DNA from: DIGJ01 sp036658435
Lineage (GTDB): Bacteria > Bacillota > Clostridia > Lachnospirales > Lachnospiraceae
Assembly: GCA_036658435.1 (NCBI GenBank)
Contig: JAVXEO010000094.1
Coordinates: 1-5,293 of the forward strand
Reading direction: 5' to 3'
DNA: 5,293 nucleotides
Both the position numbers and the translations under genes were made by a program. Position 1 is the first letter of the stretch. Each line of letters opens with the position of its first letter. This document shows positions 1 to 5,293 of the stretch, one piece after another. The notes below the pieces were generated by a model that worked only from the letters and a program-made list of their open reading frames with translations, had not been told where the DNA came from and ran no database searches.

Positions 1-227
1 TCTTTGAATAATTTACCAACAATATCTGTTGGCTGAGCTCCATTTTCCAACCACTTTTTAGCTGCTTCTTCATCTACGCTAAATACTCTTGTTTCCGGAT
101 TTGGATCGTAAGTACCAATTTCTTCAATAAATCTACCGTCTCTAGGAGATCTTCCATCTGCTACAACGATTCTATAAATAGGATTCTTTTTCTGTCCAAG
201 TCTTTTTAATCTGATCTTTACTGCCAT
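1..227 (-). CDS. rpsP: 30S ribosomal protein S16 (3' end cut by window edge)
   Basis: Small-subunit ribosomal protein S16, which binds 16S rRNA and supports 30S assembly. The readable part is 75 residues beginning MAVKIRLKRLGQKKNPIYRI, the conserved N-terminus of the family, followed by the typical VVADGRSPRDGRFIEEIGTYDP stretch split over residues 21-42 and a GAQPTD motif near residue 64. The family is usually about 80-90 residues, so only a short C-terminal piece lies outside the window. The ATG is fixed by an excellent Shine-Dalgarno sequence 6 nt upstream. It follows ffh by 37 nt on the same strand with no terminator between, so co-transcription with ylxM and ffh is likely. In Firmicutes rpsP is usually followed by a KH-domain gene, rimM, trmD and rplS, which would lie to the left of this window. 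Identification is secure from sequence alone. Confidence 0.97.
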   Translation of the reverse strand, partial: MAVKIRLKRLGQKKNPIYRIVVADGRSPRDGRFIEEIGTYDPNPETRVFSVDEEAAKKWLENGAQPTDIVGKLFK

Positions 228-233
228 TTTTTT

Positions 234-242
234 CACCTCCTT
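234..242 (-). promoter_or_regulatory. Ribosome binding site of rpsP
   Basis: The minus strand reads AAGGAGGTG, a near-complete complement to the 3' end of 16S rRNA, followed by six A residues and then the rpsP ATG. This is the strongest ribosome binding site in the window and fits a highly expressed ribosomal protein gene. No promoter is apparent in the 37-nt ffh-rpsP gap. Confidence 0.9.
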
Positions 243-264
243 AAATTGTGTAACTACTTATATA

Positions 265-1605
265 TTAGAAGCCAAATGGCATCCTAAACTTACTTTTTTT
301 CCCTGTACTTTTCATCATACCAGGCATTTGTTTCATCATCTTTTTCATCTGTTCCATTTGTTTTACCAAACGGTTAACCTCACCAATTTCTACACCAGCA
401 CCCATAGCAATTCTTTTCTTTCGGGAAGGATTTAATAAAATAGGATTGGCTCTTTCTTCTTTTGTCATGGAATAAATAATTGCTTCCACAGACTTAAATG
501 CATTATCATCTATGTCAACATCTTTTGGAAGTCCCATTCCCGGCATCATACCCAAAATACTGGTAAGTCCGCCCATCTTTCTCATTTGATCCAAAGAATC
601 CAAAAAATCGTTAAAGTCAAATTCTGCCTTTTTAATTTTCTTACCCAAAGCTTCTGCTTTTTCACTATCTATATTGGCTTCTGCTTTTTCAATTAAGGTT
701 AATACATCACCCATACCTAGGATTCTGGAAGCCATACGTTCCGGATAGAACTGTTCTAAATCAGATAATTTTTCTCCCATACCAATATAGAGAATCGGTT
801 TTCCTGTAACGGCACGAATGGAAAGTGCTGCACCGCCTCGGGTATCACCGTCAAGTTTGGTAAGGATAACACCATCTATCCCAATCTTTTCATTAAACGT
901 CTCCGATACTCGAACTGCATCCTGACCGGTCATAGCATCCACAACTAAAATTGACTGGGACACCTCTATATTTTCCTTGATTTCAATAAGTTCACCCATC
1001 ATCTCCTCATCAATATGAAGACGTCCGGCAGTATCTAAAATAATAAGGTTTAATCCATTCTTTTCTGCATGCTCTAAGGCTGCTTTTGCAATATTTAATG
1101 GTTTATGACCGGTACCCATTGAAAACACGGGAACTCCCTGCTTTTCACCATTAATCTGCAGCTGCTCAATCGCTGCAGGACGATATACATCACAGGCAAC
1201 TAACAAGGGTTTTCTTCCTTTTGCCTTAAACTTACCGGCTAATTTCGCCGTTGTCGTTGTTTTACCTGCACCTTGAAGACCACACATCATAATAATCGTA
1301 ATTTCATTGGAAGGCTTTAGGGCAATCTCTGTTGTTTCATCTCCCATAAGCTTAACTAACTCTTCATTTACAATCTTAATCACCATCTGTCCCGGCGTAA
1401 GACTATTCAGTACTTCCTGGCCAATGGCTCTTTCTTCTATGGTTTTAACAAAAGTTTTGACTACTTTAAAATTAACATCGGCTTCTAAAAGAGCCATCTT
1501 CACTTCTTTTGATGCAAGCTTTACATCTTCTTCGGACAATTTTCCTTTGCTTCTAAGACGTTTAAATACATTCTGTAGTTTTTCACTTAAACTATCAAAT
1601 GCCAT
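265..1605 (-). CDS. ffh: Signal recognition particle GTPase Ffh (SRP54)
   Basis: Protein subunit of the signal recognition particle. It binds SRP RNA and hydrophobic signal sequences on nascent chains and, with the receptor FtsY, delivers ribosomes to the membrane translocon. The 446-residue product has the usual length and domain order. The N domain (about 1-90) carries ALLEADVN at 38-45. The Ras-like G domain has the P-loop GLQGAGKTTTT (109-119), DTAGR (191-195), TKLDGD (249-254) and an IGMGEKLSDLEQF segment near 274-286. A methionine-rich M domain (about 300-446) contains the SRP RNA-binding motif SRKKRIAMGAG (394-404) and Met-rich helices such as MKKMMKQMPGMM. An in-frame ATG 30 nt upstream (1635) overlaps the end of ylxM and adds ten non-conserved residues. 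I chose the ATG at 1605 because the conserved MAFDSLSEKL begins there and AAGGAGG lies 9 nt before it. Nothing suggests damage or transfer. Confidence 0.98.
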   Translation of the reverse strand: MAFDSLSEKLQNVFKRLRSKGKLSEEDVKLASKEVKMALLEADVNFKVVKTFVKTIEERAIGQEVLNSLTPGQMVIKIVNEELVKLMGDETTEIALKPSNEITIIMMCGLQGAGKTTTTAKLAGKFKAKGRKPLLVACDVYRPAAIEQLQINGEKQGVPVFSMGTGHKPLNIAKAALEHAEKNGLNLIILDTAGRLHIDEEMMGELIEIKENIEVSQSILVVDAMTGQDAVRVSETFNEKIGIDGVILTKLDGDTRGGAALSIRAVTGKPILYIGMGEKLSDLEQFYPERMASRILGMGDVLTLIEKAEANIDSEKAEALGKKIKKAEFDFNDFLDSLDQMRKMGGLTSILGMMPGMGLPKDVDIDDNAFKSVEAIIYSMTKEERANPILLNPSRKKRIAMGAGVEIGEVNRLVKQMEQMKKMMKQMPGMMKSTGKKSKFRMPFGF

Positions 1606-1614
1606 AAATTCCTT

Positions 1615-1621
1615 CCTCCTT
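1615..1621 (-). promoter_or_regulatory. Ribosome binding site that sets the ffh start
   Basis: AAGGAGG on the minus strand ends 9 nt before the ATG at 1605. The alternative upstream ATG at 1635 would place this site inside the coding region, so the site decides for the downstream start. Confidence 0.85.
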
Positions 1622-1624
1622 ACC

Positions 1625-2008
1625 TTAGAGAACATCTAATATTTCATTGGAAAGATTTTCTATTTGTTCCATTTCATCAAATTGGTTGGTCTTTTTAATC
1701 TGGCTTGCCATTTGATGAATCTCATTTACTTTATCTTTTATCACTTCAAACTTCTGTACCAGTGACAGTTTTTCTTCATATTCCATTAATTCTCTGCTGC
1801 ACCGTTTCACGGTATCGTGAATTGCCTGTCGGCTGATTCCACGCTCTTCTGCTATCTCGCTTAGTGATAAATCATTTAAAACATAGTCTTCAAAAATCTG
1901 TCGTTTCTGTTCTTTTAAGAGGGCTCCATAAAAATCATATAAAAGTGAAAGCTCTACAATCCGATCCAAAATATCCTGTTCTTTTTCCGACCTAGGTAAG
2001 TCTATCAT
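1625..2008 (-). CDS. ylxM: YlxM/UPF0122 family helix-turn-helix protein, SRP-associated
   Basis: Small 127-residue protein of the Firmicute YlxM (UPF0122) family, whose genes sit immediately before ffh. Family signatures visible here are the LLYDFYGALLKEQKRQIFEDY-like helix (residues 22-42), the sigma-70 region-4-like helix-turn-helix LSLSEIAEERGISRQAI (47-63) and EYEEKLSLVQKF (76-87). The C-terminal 40 residues are charged and predicted helical, slightly longer than in many homologues. YlxM has been linked in streptococci to SRP function; the HTH resembles a DNA-binding unit but DNA binding is not shown by the sequence. A GTG at 2020 would add four residues, but it falls within the ribosome binding site, so the ATG at 2008 is preferred. 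The stop codon lies 19 nt before the ffh ATG, indicating one operon. Family assignment is firm; precise molecular role is less so. Confidence 0.93.
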   Translation of the reverse strand: MIDLPRSEKEQDILDRIVELSLLYDFYGALLKEQKRQIFEDYVLNDLSLSEIAEERGISRQAIHDTVKRCSRELMEYEEKLSLVQKFEVIKDKVNEIHQMASQIKKTNQFDEMEQIENLSNEILDVL

Positions 2009-2027
2009 GAAAAACACCACCTGTCAA
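1999..2027 (-). promoter_or_regulatory. Possible sigma-70-type promoter inside the ylxM start region
   Basis: A perfect -35 hexamer TTGACA (2027-2022) is followed after 17 bp by TAGACT (2004-1999), a 4/6 match to TATAAT preceded by the extended -10 dinucleotide TG. Transcription would begin around codon 6 of ylxM, so it could serve ffh and rpsP but not a full ylxM. The -35 also overlaps the ylxM ribosome binding site, so part of the match may be coincidence. This is a low-confidence prediction. Confidence 0.3.
2017..2022 (-). promoter_or_regulatory. Ribosome binding site that sets the ylxM start
   Basis: AGGTGG on the minus strand, with AGGTG matching the anti-Shine-Dalgarno, lies about 8-9 nt before the ATG at 2008. 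The competing GTG start at 2020 is inside this site and has no good site of its own. The match is weaker than those of ffh and rpsP. Confidence 0.6.
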
Positions 2028-2043
2028 GTTTTTTTCTTTACAG
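2021..2043 (-). other. Small hairpin in the ylxM leader
   Basis: In the minus-strand RNA CUGUAAAG pairs with CUUGACAG, seven of eight positions complementary with one A-G mismatch, around a loop of seven A residues. It lies between the DUF4349 stop and ylxM and its 3' arm takes in the first two bases of the ylxM ribosome binding site. There is no immediate U tract, so it is not a canonical terminator. A weak effect on ylxM translation or partial attenuation is possible, but the stem is short and AU-rich. Confidence 0.3.
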
Positions 2044-2058
2044 ATAAAATATAATTTC

Positions 2059-3003
2059 TTATTCACCCTTCTTTGTCTCACTTTCTTCTTTCTCTTTCCT
2101 TTTTCTGCCCTTATAATAAATTCTTTTTTTTAAAATCTTTACATAAATAAAAATTAAGAAAGTTGCTAAAATTGCCCAAAGCAGGAAATACGGAATGGAA
2201 CTAAGGAACCAAATCGTGAAATCTTGCAATCCTTGTCCAATATCATAAATGTTATCTGAAAATTTTTCTGAAATTTTTTCCAAAAAGGTTCCCGGTTTCG
2301 CTGTAGTCTCTCTCATTACTTCATTAACCGTTACGGTAACGGTACTATAGTCAACAAGATTATCGTAGGTTCGAAGCTGAGATTCATAGGATTCAATTTC
2401 ATATCGCACCTGTGTCAGTTGGGATTGGATCTTTATTATATCTTCCAATTTTACGGCTGCCTTTAATATCTTCATGAGACTTTCCTGTTCTGTACGCAAG
2501 GCGGTGATATGGCTGCTCATGTCTACATACTGCAGTGTTACATCTTCTGTACTTTCTGACTTATTGGTTATATTGGAAGCTTTGTCTACCACCGTAATAA
2601 AGGTTTCCAGAGAATGACAGGGAATACGAATGACAAGATTTGCCCAACGGTTGGTTTCATATTGATAACTGTTTCCGTTAATCTCTGAGTTTTCAATGTA
2701 ACCACCCATTTCTATAATCTTTTTATTTAAGTCTTCCAGTAAGGAATCAAATGTTTTGGTTTCCACACTTAGGGATACATTTTTAATTAATTTCTGCTGC
2801 TTTTTTATTGTATTTTGAATACCCAGTGTATTGGTACCGGTTATGGCTCCTTCTTCGGTGTTAGCACTTGAGGATTCCACTGCATCTTCTGAAGCAACTG
2901 TCATATCCGGCTCCATTTTATTTGTTGATTTTGCTGCTCCACATCCACTGCAGATTAATAAAATAATACTGATGACAAGAAGAAACCTTTTCTTTTTTTT
3001 CAT
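2059..3003 (-). CDS. DUF4349 domain membrane-anchored putative lipoprotein
   Basis: A 314-residue exported protein of the DUF4349 family, function unknown. It starts with a basic MKKKKR and a hydrophobic stretch (7-17) leading to Cys21 in the context ICSGC, a lipoprotein-like signal with an unusual Cys at -3. A Ser/Thr/Glu-rich linker covers about 25-65. The conserved domain (about 66-230) contains IKNVSLSVET, a GGYIENSEI strand, LVIRIP (123-128), a VDMSSHITALRTEQESL segment (160-176) that starts a long helix or coiled coil (about 162-212), and VDYSTVTVTV (217-226). A transmembrane helix (about 263-289) and a strongly basic and acidic Lys/Glu-rich cytoplasmic tail follow. The bulk should lie outside the cell, tethered at both ends. 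It begins 11 nt after the merR stop on the same strand, so the two are probably co-transcribed. An in-frame GTG at 3015 overlaps the merR stop by one base; I prefer the ATG at 3003 as it gives the normal signal peptide. Confidence 0.88.
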   Translation of the reverse strand: MKKKKRFLLVISIILLICSGCGAAKSTNKMEPDMTVASEDAVESSSANTEEGAITGTNTLGIQNTIKKQQKLIKNVSLSVETKTFDSLLEDLNKKIIEMGGYIENSEINGNSYQYETNRWANLVIRIPCHSLETFITVVDKASNITNKSESTEDVTLQYVDMSSHITALRTEQESLMKILKAAVKLEDIIKIQSQLTQVRYEIESYESQLRTYDNLVDYSTVTVTVNEVMRETTAKPGTFLEKISEKFSDNIYDIGQGLQDFTIWFLSSIPYFLLWAILATFLIFIYVKILKKRIYYKGRKRKEKEESETKKGE

Positions 3004-3007
3004 ACTT

Positions 3008-3013
3008 CCACCC
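3008..3013 (-). promoter_or_regulatory. Weak ribosome binding site of the DUF4349 gene
   Basis: GGGTGG on the minus strand ends 4 nt before the ATG at 3003. It is an imperfect match with short spacing, and the merR stop codon is only a few bases upstream, so translation may depend on coupling with merR. The alternative GTG at 3015 has only the A-rich end of merR before it. Confidence 0.45.
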
Positions 3014-3014
3014 A

Positions 3015-3839
3015 CTAACTTTCATTTTTTTTGATTTGAACAAGAATCTGTGTTACATAATCTTCATATTCTTCTACCAACAGCTTGTCTACCACTGAAA
3101 TTTCAAAATACCTGGTGTCCACATGCAAATGCCGGCTTTTTATATAGGCTTTGATTTTTTCATAAGTTTCTCCAATTTGATTCCAATGTCCTAAGTGATA
3201 GGCAGTTACATACGTTCCACCTTGCAAGGTCTTATAATCAAACCCATCTGCTTTCTGTTTCATAACCAAAATAACATCATGGCAATCCAAATAGTTTCCA
3301 TTTGCAATATTCTCATTATATTGAAGATAGCCAACTTTATAGCCTGCACTTAAACCCGCCGTATTGTATTTTTTTAGCATTTCTCCAATTTTAAAAGAAA
3401 AATCCAAATCATCGGTGCTTTCCGAATGCTCTAAAAAATAATACTGCTCTGGAATTTCTTGGATGGACACTTGATGAAGATTGATTTTATACAGTTCTTT
3501 CATATTTTTTCTTTGTTCCTGTATCCATATTTTTTGTTTTTTTAATTTTTTTATTTTTCCAAGGATAATTTCTTCTTCCTTATCTAATAATTCTAATATA
3601 CTCTCCATGCTTCTATTGTCAATGTAATTTTTAATGTCAGCCAGGGACATTCCTAAATCTTTTAATATTAAAATAACATCGAAGATTTCCATTTGATAAA
3701 AAGAATAATATCGATACTCATTTTGCAATTTTATTTCCGGTGAAAACAGTCCGATTTTATCATAATGAAATAAGGTATTCTTTGTAACATTCATAATTTT
3801 AGCAAATTCACCCGTTGTTAAATATTTATTTTTATCCAT
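3015..3839 (-). CDS. MerR family transcriptional regulator with GyrI-like effector domain
   Basis: A 274-residue one-component regulator of the BmrR-like type. The N-terminal winged helix-turn-helix (about 6-75) shows LTTGEFAKIMNVTKNTLFHY (7-26), DKIGLFSPE and the wing motif YRYYS (42-46), then the second HTH-like unit LKDLGMSLADIKNYI. A coiled-coil dimerisation helix rich in Lys and Glu spans about 80-116. The C-terminal part (about 121-272) resembles a GyrI-like small-molecule-binding domain, with YLDCHDVILVMKQ, GGTYVTAYHLGHWNQIGETY and a closing YFEISVVDKLLVEEYEDYVTQI-type end split over 244-265. No metal-binding Cys cluster of the MerR/CueR kind is seen, so an organic ligand is more likely than a metal. 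The ATG is supported by AGAGGTG 7 nt upstream. It is divergent from the MATE pump and is its likely activator and its own regulator. The ligand is unknown. Confidence 0.93.
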   Translation of the reverse strand: MDKNKYLTTGEFAKIMNVTKNTLFHYDKIGLFSPEIKLQNEYRYYSFYQMEIFDVILILKDLGMSLADIKNYIDNRSMESILELLDKEEEIILGKIKKLKKQKIWIQEQRKNMKELYKINLHQVSIQEIPEQYYFLEHSESTDDLDFSFKIGEMLKKYNTAGLSAGYKVGYLQYNENIANGNYLDCHDVILVMKQKADGFDYKTLQGGTYVTAYHLGHWNQIGETYEKIKAYIKSRHLHVDTRYFEISVVDKLLVEEYEDYVTQILVQIKKNES

Positions 3840-3846
3840 TTTAAAA

Positions 3847-3853
3847 CACCTCT
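3847..3853 (-). promoter_or_regulatory. Ribosome binding site of merR-family gene
   Basis: AGAGGTG on the minus strand lies 7 nt before the ATG at 3839. It directly abuts the -35 hexamer of the divergent pump promoter, so leader and promoter signals are packed without spare sequence. Confidence 0.75.
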
Positions 3854-3883
3854 TGACTATCGTGTTACCCTATACTTTATGAT
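3853..3883 (+). promoter_or_regulatory. MATE pump promoter with 19-bp spacer, MerR-type
   Basis: TTGACT (3853-3858, 5/6 to consensus) and TATGAT (3878-3883, 5/6) are separated by 19 bp. Both hexamers are good, but the spacing is 2 bp above optimal, the known design of promoters that MerR proteins activate by twisting the spacer. Expected transcription start is near 3890, giving a leader of about 58 nt to the pump ATG. The gene for a MerR protein is directly adjacent and divergent, which supports the reading. Confidence 0.75.
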
Positions 3884-3896
3884 AACAAATGGTAAC
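3864..3896. promoter_or_regulatory. Candidate operator: GTTAYC repeats and 23-bp imperfect palindrome
   Basis: GTTACC occurs at 3864-3869 on the plus strand and, inverted, as GGTAAC at 3891-3896; a related GATAAC lies at 3881-3886. On the minus strand the last two form a 10-bp-spaced direct repeat (GTTACCATTT, GTTATCATAA). Positions 3864-3886 form an imperfect palindrome with 8 of 11 pairs complementary (outer arms GTTA/TAAC). The palindrome centre (3875) is about 7 bp to the right of the centre of the 19-bp spacer, whereas classical MerR operators are centred in the spacer. The site is therefore plausible but its exact register is uncertain. Confidence 0.45.
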
Positions 3897-3907
3897 TAGT
3901 TCGTCAA
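3879..3907 (-). promoter_or_regulatory. Promoter of the merR-DUF4349 unit
   Basis: TTGACG (3907-3902, 5/6) and TATCAT (3884-3879, 5/6) are 17 bp apart, with TG one base upstream of the -10 (extended -10). This is a normal-spaced, probably constitutive sigma-70-type promoter. Expected start is near 3872, about 32 nt before the ATG. Its -10 overlaps the -10 of the pump promoter on the other strand, so the two cannot be occupied by polymerase together. Confidence 0.7.
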
Positions 3908-3911
3908 TACA

Positions 3912-3929
3912 CAAAGTTTTTCGACTTTG
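3912..3929 (+). other. Small hairpin in the pump mRNA leader
   Basis: CAAAGT (3912-3917) pairs perfectly with ACTTTG (3924-3929) around a six-base loop TTTTCG. It ends one base before the pump ribosome binding site AAAGGAG (3930-3936). With six base pairs, mostly A-U, it is weakly stable; it might modestly tune translation or simply be chance. Confidence 0.3.
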
Positions 3930-3947
3930 AAAGGAGTTTTTTGAAAT

Positions 3948-5282
3948 ATGGTACTCAAAGTAAAAACACCCTATGAAAAAAAAATAACAACTTCCAATCT
4001 TTTAAAATTCACATTACCTTCTATTATTATGATGGTTTTTATGTCTCTTTACACCATAACGGATGGAATTTTTGTTTCTAGATTCCTAGGAAGCAATGCT
4101 CTTTCCTCCATAAATATTGTATTTCCAATTATTAGTTTTATTACCGCCTTCGGTGTTATGATTGCAACGGGTGGTAGTGCTATTATTGCAAAAAAAATGG
4201 GAGAGGGAAAACGAGAGCATGCTCGTTCCAGTTTTACGTTTTTTGTGGTAGTGGGTATTATCTTCAGCATTATCACTCTGGTTTTTACACTCGTTTTTCT
4301 TTCTCCTATTGTAAGATTTTTAGGTGCGAATGATTCTTTAATGGAAAATTGCAGGGCGTACCTTGGCACCCTCGTTCTGTTTGCACCTGCCTGTGTTTTA
4401 CAATTATTATTTCAGTCTTTTTTTGTTACAGACGGAAATCCTCATATTGGTTTAGTTCTTACCATTATTGGTGGTGTGACCAATGCTGTTTTTGACTATA
4501 TTTTTCTTGGGCCTATGGGCTTTGGAATAGAAGGCGCCGCCATAGCCACCGGACTTGGGCAGATGATACCTGCTGTTTTTGGAATCTTTTATTTTTTTCT
4601 TTCTAAAAAAGAACTGTTTTTTGTACGCTTTTCTTTTGACGGCCCCACTCTTCTAAAAGCGTGTTTAAATGGTTCTTCTGAAATGGTCAGTAATCTGTCC
4701 AATGCGATTATTACGTATTTATTTAATATTATAATGATGCGTATGGTAGGAGAATCCGGTGTAGCAGCCATCACAATTATCCTGTATGGACAATTTCTAT
4801 TTAATTCCCTTTACTTAGGATTTTCCATTGGAATAGCACCGATTATTAGTTATAATTTTGGAGCGAAAAATCATTCCAATCTAAAAAAAATATTTCATAT
4901 ATGCAACGGTTTTGTTATCATAACTTCCATTGTCATAACCGGTATTTCTTATGGTTTGGCAGATATTATAGTGAGTGCTTTTATCCATCGGTCCGAAGCC
5001 ACCTATCTCCTTGGTGTAAATGGCTTCAAATTATTTTCATTTTGCTATTTATTCAGTGGTTTTAATATTTTCACTTCCGGATTGTTTACTGCTCTGTCCA
5101 ATGGTAAAATATCGGCTATTATTTCTTTTTCAAGAACACTTATCTGTATGGTAGTGTTTTTAATTGTGCTTCCTTATATATTAGGAATTAATGGTGTGTG
5201 GCTGGCTGTTCCATTTGCTGAATTAGTTACGGTGGTTCTGTCTCTATATTATCAAAAAAATGCCATTACAGAATGTAGGTGA
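3948..5282 (+). CDS. MATE family multidrug efflux transporter
   Basis: A 444-residue inner-membrane exporter of the MATE superfamily, which expels cationic drugs, dyes or metabolites using a Na+ or H+ gradient. Length and a pattern of about 12 hydrophobic segments fit the family, arranged as two six-helix halves with a join near residues 219-235. Visible family features are LLKFTLPSIIMMVF with Pro24 in helix 1, YTITDGIFVSRFLG (35-48), FVTDGNPHIGL (159-169), the helix-5/6 signature NAVFDYIFLGPMGFGIEGAA (179-198), Glu245 in NGSSEMV of helix 7, and IGIAPIISYNFGA (294-306). It resembles the MepA/clostridial branch, but I cannot assign substrate or ion. AAAGGAG lies 11 nt before the ATG, slightly far; a stop codon just upstream in frame excludes earlier starts. 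It is divergent from a MerR regulator that likely activates it. Only 11 nt follow the stop, so its terminator is not visible. Confidence 0.95.
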   Translation: MVLKVKTPYEKKITTSNLLKFTLPSIIMMVFMSLYTITDGIFVSRFLGSNALSSINIVFPIISFITAFGVMIATGGSAIIAKKMGEGKREHARSSFTFFVVVGIIFSIITLVFTLVFLSPIVRFLGANDSLMENCRAYLGTLVLFAPACVLQLLFQSFFVTDGNPHIGLVLTIIGGVTNAVFDYIFLGPMGFGIEGAAIATGLGQMIPAVFGIFYFFLSKKELFFVRFSFDGPTLLKACLNGSSEMVSNLSNAIITYLFNIIMMRMVGESGVAAITIILYGQFLFNSLYLGFSIGIAPIISYNFGAKNHSNLKKIFHICNGFVIITSIVITGISYGLADIIVSAFIHRSEATYLLGVNGFKLFSFCYLFSGFNIFTSGLFTALSNGKISAIISFSRTLICMVVFLIVLPYILGINGVWLAVPFAELVTVVLSLYYQKNAITECR

Positions 5283-5293
5283 CTTTAAATAAT

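Noticed and set aside
1157..1180. CTGCAG repeats forming an inverted repeat inside ffh
   Set aside because: CTGCAG is a common self-complementary hexamer and both copies fall in conserved ffh codons, so the pattern needs no separate explanation.
1307..1639. Plus-strand open frame of 110 codons opposite ffh and ylxM
   Set aside because: It is antisense to the conserved N and G domains of ffh, shows low-complexity Ser/Thr/Phe composition typical of a shadow frame, and has no plausible ribosome binding site or family resemblance.
2048..2079. Possible promoter for ylxM (GAGACA at 2079-2074 and TATATT at 2053-2048, minus strand)
   Set aside because: The hexamers are 20 bp apart, the -35 is only 4/6, and the region is AT-rich enough to give such matches by chance; no other evidence supports it.
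3003..3032. A8 run at the 3' end of merR as a programmed slippage site joining merR to the DUF4349 gene
   Set aside because: I read the shifted frames: one meets TGA at once, the other runs on in a frame that is not the DUF4349 frame, so slippage would not create a fusion.
2831..3034. Plus-strand open frame of 67 codons opposite the DUF4349 signal region
   Set aside because: Lies antisense to the signal peptide and linker; the FFFF run mirrors the poly-A lysine codons of the real gene.
3894..3901. Perfect 8-bp palindrome AACTAGTT in the merR promoter spacer
   Set aside because: Too short on its own to be called an operator; flanking bases do not extend the symmetry.
4049..4369. Minus-strand open frame of 106 codons inside the pump gene
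   Set aside because: Antisense to well-conserved MATE transmembrane segments, no recognisable domain.
4589..4774. Minus-strand open frame of 61 codons inside the pump gene
   Set aside because: Short, antisense to the MATE coding region, no signals for expression.

Overview
The window looks like chromosomal DNA of a low-G+C Firmicute, most likely a clostridium of the Lachnospiraceae type. The grounds are strong AAGGAGG-type ribosome binding sites, AT-rich codon use, the Firmicute-specific ylxM gene placed directly before ffh, and rpsP directly after ffh. The taxonomic call is an inference from gene order and composition, not from a database match.

The left part (1-2008, minus strand) is a conserved housekeeping cluster read right to left: ylxM (small helix-turn-helix SRP accessory protein), ffh (SRP54 GTPase) and rpsP (ribosomal protein S16, cut by the window edge). 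The genes are 19 and 37 nt apart and almost certainly co-transcribed. ylxM and ffh act in co-translational membrane targeting; rpsP usually opens the rpsP-rimM-trmD-rplS group. ftsY, often found just upstream of ylxM in related genomes, is not there.

The right part (2059-5282) is an accessory module. A MerR-family regulator with a GyrI-like ligand-binding domain and a DUF4349 membrane-anchored lipoprotein form a tight two-gene unit on the minus strand. A MATE-family multidrug efflux pump is transcribed divergently on the plus strand. The 108-bp gap between merR and the pump holds two facing promoters whose -10 elements overlap. The pump promoter has a 19-bp spacer, the hallmark of promoters activated by MerR proteins through DNA distortion; the merR promoter has a normal 17-bp spacer and an extended -10. 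GTTAYC repeats and an imperfect 23-bp palindrome lie across the overlap and are candidate operator sequences. The simplest model is a drug- or metabolite-sensing switch: the regulator binds a ligand, activates the pump, and controls its own unit, which also makes the DUF4349 lipoprotein.

No RNA genes, insertion sequences, CRISPR arrays or convincing rho-independent terminators were seen. No gene-free stretch exceeds 110 bp. I do not see a clearly new system; the most interesting part is the MerR/DUF4349/MATE module and its overlapping promoters.
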